Source: Chthonomonas sp. UBA2387 (GTDB lineage: Bacteria > Armatimonadota > Fimbriimonadia > Fimbriimonadales > Fimbriimonadaceae). From it: 25,215 nt of DNA. Below the pieces are notes generated by a model that saw nothing but the letters and a program-made list of their open reading frames with translations, had not been told where the DNA came from and did not search any database. Positions 21,286 to 25,215 of the stretch are shown here, piece by piece. The stretch covers positions 4,483 through 29,697 of the forward strand of contig DDSP01000074.1 in the NCBI GenBank assembly GCA_002343445.1, given 5' to 3'. The stretch's first letter is position 1; each line of letters begins with the position of its first letter. Made by a program: the position numbers and the translations under genes.

Positions 21286-22947
21286 CTAGCCCAGTAGCTC
21301 TTCGGCGTTTTGAAGCGCGGCGGGCGTCAGCGCGTCCCCGACCATCATGCGGGCGATCTCCTCGATCCGCTCGGTGCGCGTCAGCCTCCGCACGTCGGTG
21401 GCCACTCGCCCGCCGCGTTCGTGCTTGACGATGCGGAAGTGGTCGGCCCCCCGCGCCGCGATCTGGGGCAGGTGGCTGATCGCCAGCACCTGCGAGGTCC
21501 GCGCCAATTGCTCCAGCTTTGCGGCCACCTTGGCCGCCGCGCGGCCCCCGAGGCCCGTGTCCACCTCGTCGAACACCAGCGTGGGCACGTGGGCCAAACC
21601 CGCCATCGCGCACTTGATGGCCAGCATGGCCCGGGACGCCTCGCCGCCGCTCGCGATCTTGGCCAGAGGCTTGGGCGATTCGCCCAGGTTGGCCGAGAAC
21701 AGGAATTCGACGCCATCGGCCCCCTCGGCGTCGGGTTCGCGGGGCCGTAGGGCGACTTCGAATTGGGCGCGCACCATGTCGAGGTCGGTCAGCTCCGTCC
21801 GGACGCGCTCGGCGAATTCCGGGGCGTGGCGTGTGCGCAGTCGGGTCAGGGCTTCGCACGCCCGCACGTGGGCGGCGGCCGCAGCGTTCCGCTTGGCTTC
21901 GAACGCCTCCAGCGACGCGCTCGCATCGCTCAGCGTCGCGGCCTCCTCTTCGGCGGAAGCGAGCGCGTTCAGCAGGTCGCGCTCGTTTGGGCCGTACTTG
22001 CGCGCGAGCCGCCTAAACGCGTCCAGGCGGGCTGCCACGGTCTCCAGCCGCGCGGGGTCGCCCTCGAGGTCGGTCAGGTAGGCGTTCAACGCGTGGGCGG
22101 CTTCGTCGGCGAAGACCAATGCGGCGCGCAGCCCTTCCACCGTGGCTTCGAGCGAAGGATCGAACCGCGCGGCGATCTCCAAGTGGGCGACGCAATCGGC
22201 CAAGGCGTCCCGACCACCTCGCTCTTCAGTCAGCGTCGCGTGGGCGGCGGCCGTTTCGGTGCTCAGTCGCTCGAAGTTCTGGAGACGCGACAGTTCGGCC
22301 TCGAGCAAAGCGCTCTCCCCCTCCACGGGGCCATAAGCTCGCAGTTCGGCGATCTGCTCGCGAAGTTGCTCCAGGCGCGCGCCGCGATCGGCCAGGTGCT
22401 TCCGGAGCGTGGCCAGCTGCCGTTCGGCATCGAGCCGCGCGGCGTAAGCGTCGGTCACGGCCCGCTTGGCGTCCTCGGCGGGTTGTCCGATCCACGCGTC
22501 GAGGAAAACGGCGTGTTGAACTGGGTCGAGCAAGCGTTGATGGTCGTGTTGCCCATTCAGGTCCACCAGCCGGCGCGCCAGCGCCCTCAGAGCCGAAACG
22601 GGGATGGACTGGCCGTTCACGCGGCACGACGAGCGGCCCGCCGCCAGCACTTCCCGCACGATTTCGACGCGCCCATCCTCGACCGGTATTCCGTCGGCGC
22701 GCACAACGTCGGCATACGCGTCGCCCAGACGCATCGTGATGTGGACGCGGGCACGGTCGGCCCCCGTGCGGATGAGGTCGGTGTCGGCGCGTTCGCCGAG
22801 AGCCAGTTGGATGGCGTCCACAAGCAGGGACTTGCCGCCGCCGGTTTCGCCCGTGAGCACGGTCAGGCCCGTCCCAGGCTCGAACTGGGCCGCCTCGATG
22901 ATGGCCACGTTTTCCACCGCCAACCGTTCGATCACGACTCCTTCCAT
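21286..22947 (-). CDS. recN: DNA repair protein RecN (SMC-like ATPase)
   Basis: 553 residues, normal for RecN, which acts early in double-strand-break repair. ATG 22947 gives the family N-terminus MEGVVIERLAVENVAIIEAA; a longer reading to 23019 is unlikely. Walker A is GETGGGKS (33-40), with Gly where GETGAGKS is usual. A long helical, coiled-coil-like middle (about 160-370, rich in Ala, Glu, Arg and Leu) separates the two ATPase halves. The C-terminal half has the signature KIASGGEASRAMLAIK, Walker B TLVFDEVDTGLGGRAA, and QVLAISHLPQIAA. It diverges from the ECF sigma gene; the 103-base gap has a TACATT box on the minus strand and TACACT on the plus strand. Confidence 0.96.
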   Translation of the reverse strand: MEGVVIERLAVENVAIIEAAQFEPGTGLTVLTGETGGGKSLLVDAIQLALGERADTDLIRTGADRARVHITMRLGDAYADVVRADGIPVEDGRVEIVREVLAAGRSSCRVNGQSIPVSALRALARRLVDLNGQHDHQRLLDPVQHAVFLDAWIGQPAEDAKRAVTDAYAARLDAERQLATLRKHLADRGARLEQLREQIAELRAYGPVEGESALLEAELSRLQNFERLSTETAAAHATLTEERGGRDALADCVAHLEIAARFDPSLEATVEGLRAALVFADEAAHALNAYLTDLEGDPARLETVAARLDAFRRLARKYGPNERDLLNALASAEEEAATLSDASASLEAFEAKRNAAAAAHVRACEALTRLRTRHAPEFAERVRTELTDLDMVRAQFEVALRPREPDAEGADGVEFLFSANLGESPKPLAKIASGGEASRAMLAIKCAMAGLAHVPTLVFDEVDTGLGGRAAAKVAAKLEQLARTSQVLAISHLPQIAARGADHFRIVKHERGGRVATDVRRLTRTERIEEIARMMVGDALTPAALQNAEELLG

Positions 22948-23050
22948 TGTGGACGCTTCGCCCGGACTGGGACCTTCCCGCGAAAAATGTAACGCGAACC
23001 GCGCGTCGTCGTCGTACACTTAGCATTCGGACCGAGGCGACGATCGAACG

Positions 23051-23719
23051 ATGACGCGCAAGAACACGGATGCAGCCCAGACAGGATCTGGACCGGAAAC
23101 CATGATCGGCGCAAGGACCTTGGAAGGATTGGCACGGACCGCACACGATTCGGATTCGGACGAAGCGCTCGTGTTGCGCGCCCGCGACGGCGAGTACTCG
23201 GCGTTCGAGACCCTGTTCCACCGCCACCGCGCGCTGGTCTACCGATTCGCCTACCAGATGGTCCAGCGGCGCGACGATGCCGAAGATATCACCCAAGAGG
23301 CGTTCGTCCGCGCGTACCAGAACCTGGGGCGCTATCGCGACGAGGCCAAGTTCACCACGTGGCTGTTGCGCATCGTGACCAACCTCTGCACCGATCGAAC
23401 CCGCATGCACCAGCGCCGGACCGGGCTGGAAACCCGCGAAGCCGCCGGAGGATTGACGTGGATGACCGTCGGTGACACCGACGACCCCGTCCAAAACCTC
23501 GAGCAAGACCAGCGACGCGCCGCCCTGAAGGCCGCGCTCAACGCCTTGCCCGCGCACCATCGCACGGCCGTCGTGCTCCGCGACATCGAAGAACGCGAAT
23601 ACGACGAGATCGCCGCCATCTTCGGGTGCAGCATCGGTGGTGCGAAGCTCCGGGTCCTGCGCGGCCGCCGGGCGCTGCGCGACCGTATCGCTCCCCTCCT
23701 CGGCGAGGTGCAGCCATGA
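23051..23719 (+). CDS. ECF-type RNA polymerase sigma factor
   Basis: 222 residues. After a 37-residue N-terminal extension come sigma region 2 (ALVLRARDGEYSAFETLFHRH, VYRFAYQMVQRRDDAEDITQEAFVRAYQ, FTTWLLRIVTNLCTDRTR) and, after a linker, region 4 (LKAALNALPAHHRTAVVLRD, EREYDEIAAIFGCSIGGAKLRVLRGRRALRDRI). Regions 1 and 3 are absent, as in ECF (extracytoplasmic function) sigma factors of the RpoE/SigW type. It should direct transcription of an envelope-linked regulon, probably its own operon. ATG 23104 is an alternative start. A TACACT box at 23015-23020 precedes it. The ATGA overlap with the next gene fits a sigma/anti-sigma pair made in step. Confidence 0.94.
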   Translation: MTRKNTDAAQTGSGPETMIGARTLEGLARTAHDSDSDEALVLRARDGEYSAFETLFHRHRALVYRFAYQMVQRRDDAEDITQEAFVRAYQNLGRYRDEAKFTTWLLRIVTNLCTDRTRMHQRRTGLETREAAGGLTWMTVGDTDDPVQNLEQDQRRAALKAALNALPAHHRTAVVLRDIEEREYDEIAAIFGCSIGGAKLRVLRGRRALRDRIAPLLGEVQP

Positions 23720-24417
23720 AGCGACGCGACGAAAACCACCTGATCAAATTGGCCTTCGGCGAAGCCGAACTGTCGCCTGCGGACGAGCCGCTGGACCGCG
23801 AATCCGCCCTCAAGCTGGACCTGTATCGCCAGATGCGCCAGGACCTGCTCGACGCGCGGGACGCCGTCCCGCCCGATCAGCTCTCGCCGGAGCGCCTGCG
23901 CGAGTCCATCCTGCGCTCGGGCCTCAAGAAGGAGCGACGCACCCTGTGGACGTGGGCCCTCGCCCCCTCGCTCGCCCTGCTGGTCGCGTTGATCGCGCTC
24001 AACCGCGAGCACCCCGAGGCGAACGTCGTGGCGTCCTCGTTCGAAGCCGCCGACGAGGCGTTCCAAGCTGTCGCTCCGCCCGTGGTGGAGACCGCTCCCG
24101 CGCCCAAGGAAAGCAACGTCGCCGCTCCGGTCGCACCCAAGGTCGCGCCGAAGCCGACGCCCAACCGATCCAAGCGCGTGCGTCCCTCTCCCAAGGCGTT
24201 GTTGGCCAGCCGCGCCGACCAGCCGTTGGCCCCCGCCGCAGCGATGGCCGACATCATGGAAACGAGCCGGTCCGGCATGGATTCAACCGCTCTGGACTCG
24301 CCCGAGACGGCATCGCCGCCCACCGTCGTGCTCATCGAAAGCACAGCCGACCAAGCCACTGGAATGAACATCGCGACCGAGGTGAGACCCGCAGCCAATG
24401 TGGTCATCGGTAGTTAG
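23716..24417 (+). CDS. Single-pass membrane protein, probable anti-sigma factor
   Basis: 233 residues. The N-terminal 76 residues are charged and helical (DRESALKLDLYRQMRQDLLDA, LSPERLRESILRSGLKKERR) and would lie in the cytoplasm. One membrane segment follows at about 77-96 (LWTWALAPSLALLVALIALN). The remaining 135 residues are outside, rich in Pro, Ala and Ser with several Lys, and low in predicted structure. I do not see the zinc-binding HxxxCxxC motif of ZAS anti-sigma factors. The anti-sigma call rests on topology and on the four-base ATGA overlap with the sigma gene. ATG 23716 is the start. It overlaps the next gene by 20 bases, so the three genes are one operon. Confidence 0.75.
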   Translation: MKRRDENHLIKLAFGEAELSPADEPLDRESALKLDLYRQMRQDLLDARDAVPPDQLSPERLRESILRSGLKKERRTLWTWALAPSLALLVALIALNREHPEANVVASSFEAADEAFQAVAPPVVETAPAPKESNVAAPVAPKVAPKPTPNRSKRVRPSPKALLASRADQPLAPAAAMADIMETSRSGMDSTALDSPETASPPTVVLIESTADQATGMNIATEVRPAANVVIGS

Positions 24418-25215
24418 CGCTCTCGTTCTCGGCGCGGTCGCCGTCGCCCCGATCCAGCTCAGCCCGCAGGAGCAGGCGGTTTGGCGCAAGGTGCGTGCGT
24501 CGGTCGTCACCCTCGTCCGCGAGGATCAACCCGTGGGCGTGGCCGCCCTGATCGATTCGAGCGGGCTGTTCATCGCGCACAAATCGTCGGTCGAGGCCAA
24601 GACCGTCGTGGGGCGCGATGGCGATGGCCGCGAGTTCGCGTTGTCTTGGAAGGCCGAAGACGAAGCCACGCAATTGGTCTTGCTCGGCGCGACGTCTTGG
24701 CGCAGCGAGGCCGTTCCCGTCGCCGTTCCTCGCTCGTTGGACGCCCAGGCCGAGCGGCTGATCGCCGTCGCCGCCGAGGGTCCCATCCGCGCGCAAGTCG
24801 CCGGCAAGGGCATCCTGGGCATGCTGGCCAACCAGCGCGTCACGCGCCTGACGGCCATCGAATTCGAAGTCCCCGACTCGCGCTTCGCCGGGGCGCTCCT
24901 GTTCTCCATGCGCGGCGAGTTGGTGGGCAGCATAGCGGCCACACTGCGTTCGGAATCGGTATCGAACCAGGTGCAACGCACGGCCTTGGGCAACGCTGGC
25001 CCGAGGGGCTTCGGTCCGGCGCCGATCGCCGTGGGCTACGCCGTGAGTCCCGCTGTCGTGGAGCGCGTCGTGGACGGCTTCCGATCGCCCACCCATCGTG
25101 TCCGGCACCCCAAGATCGGCGTGTTCTGCAAGGACCACCCGCAGGGCGGCGCGCTCGTTCAGTCGGTCGAGCCGGGTTCGCCCGGAGCCTTGGCAGGCAT
25201 CAAGCCGGGCGACAT
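24398..25215 (+). CDS. HtrA-like PDZ protein with catalytic residues replaced (partial, runs off the window)
   Basis: 272 residues are visible; the C-terminus is beyond the window. A hydrophobic start (MWSSVVSALVLGAVAVAP) suggests export. Residues about 30-225 follow the order of a trypsin-like HtrA domain: SVVTLVRED, VGVAALIDSSGLFIAHKSSV, QLVLLGAT, and DSRFAGALLFSMRGELVGSI. By alignment to HtrA motifs, the catalytic His falls at S63 (H61 is two residues off), the Asp at Q92 and the Ser at A164, so I expect no protease activity. A PDZ domain begins near 238 (KIGVFCKDHPQGGALVQSVEPGS, then PGALAGIKPGD). The gene overlaps the anti-sigma candidate by 20 bases. A pseudoprotease that binds peptides or the anti-sigma protein is plausible but unproven. 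Confidence 0.8.
   Translation, partial: MWSSVVSALVLGAVAVAPIQLSPQEQAVWRKVRASVVTLVREDQPVGVAALIDSSGLFIAHKSSVEAKTVVGRDGDGREFALSWKAEDEATQLVLLGATSWRSEAVPVAVPRSLDAQAERLIAVAAEGPIRAQVAGKGILGMLANQRVTRLTAIEFEVPDSRFAGALLFSMRGELVGSIAATLRSESVSNQVQRTALGNAGPRGFGPAPIAVGYAVSPAVVERVVDGFRSPTHRVRHPKIGVFCKDHPQGGALVQSVEPGSPGALAGIKPGD

Noticed and set aside
22986..23020. GCGAACC upstream of the sigma gene as an ECF -35 element for autoregulation
   Set aside because: Only a partial match to a GGAAC-type element, with no clear paired -10; not enough to call.
1..25215. CRISPR arrays, tRNA or rRNA genes, insertion sequences, prophage genes
   Set aside because: No regularly spaced repeats, cloverleaf-like sequence, transposase or integrase motifs were seen on either strand.

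Overview
The window is GC-rich, densely coding bacterial chromosome. The gene content fits a free-living, diderm-like or deep-branching heterotroph. My best guess is Armatimonadota (Fimbriimonadia-like). That rests on the mix of GH9 and GH16 glycosidases, FecR, FGE-fold and PHP proteins, an ECF sigma/anti-sigma pair, and frequent start codons a few bases behind a TANNNT box. No rRNA or tRNA is present, so the taxonomy is inference.

Layout. 73-3020: a GH9 glycosidase divergent from gcvT (glycine cleavage T protein). 3122-9455: an accessory stretch of single genes: a Fic AMP-transferase, a YdeI/DUF1905 protein, a secreted HEFAH metallopeptidase, an FGE-fold protein, a GNAT acetyltransferase, a PHP-domain phosphoesterase, a MntA/HepT toxin-antitoxin pair and a 65-residue protein. 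9497-14995: a secreted FecR-domain protein, a free-standing C-terminal half of UvrA, a lipoprotein with DxDxDG loops, a GH16 glucanase, a two-segment membrane protein and a frameshifted hicB remnant. 15062-19119 (minus strand): the housekeeping cluster rpmJ-rpsM-rpsK-rpoA-rplQ-truA-rplM-rpsI, ending in a hairpin. 19339-22947: convergent DNA-repair genes mutL and recN. 23051 to the window end: an operon of ECF sigma factor, single-pass membrane anti-sigma candidate and an HtrA-like PDZ protein whose three catalytic positions all appear replaced; the last gene runs off the window.

How the parts relate. The ribosomal cluster is one translation/transcription operon with short gaps, a GTGA overlap (rplQ-truA) and Shine-Dalgarno sites at several genes. 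The accessory genes are mostly single units; many have a -10-like box only 5-9 bases before the start codon and no Shine-Dalgarno, which suggests leaderless mRNAs. A GC-rich palindromic repeat occurs three times (near 3027, 5894 and 10698); one copy supplies the last codons and stop of the UvrA half-gene.

Most notable: the free-standing UvrA C-terminal half with its own promoter-like element; the sigma/anti-sigma/dead-protease operon; the leaderless promoter pattern; and the dispersed palindromic repeat. All calls come from reading the sequence, with no database search.
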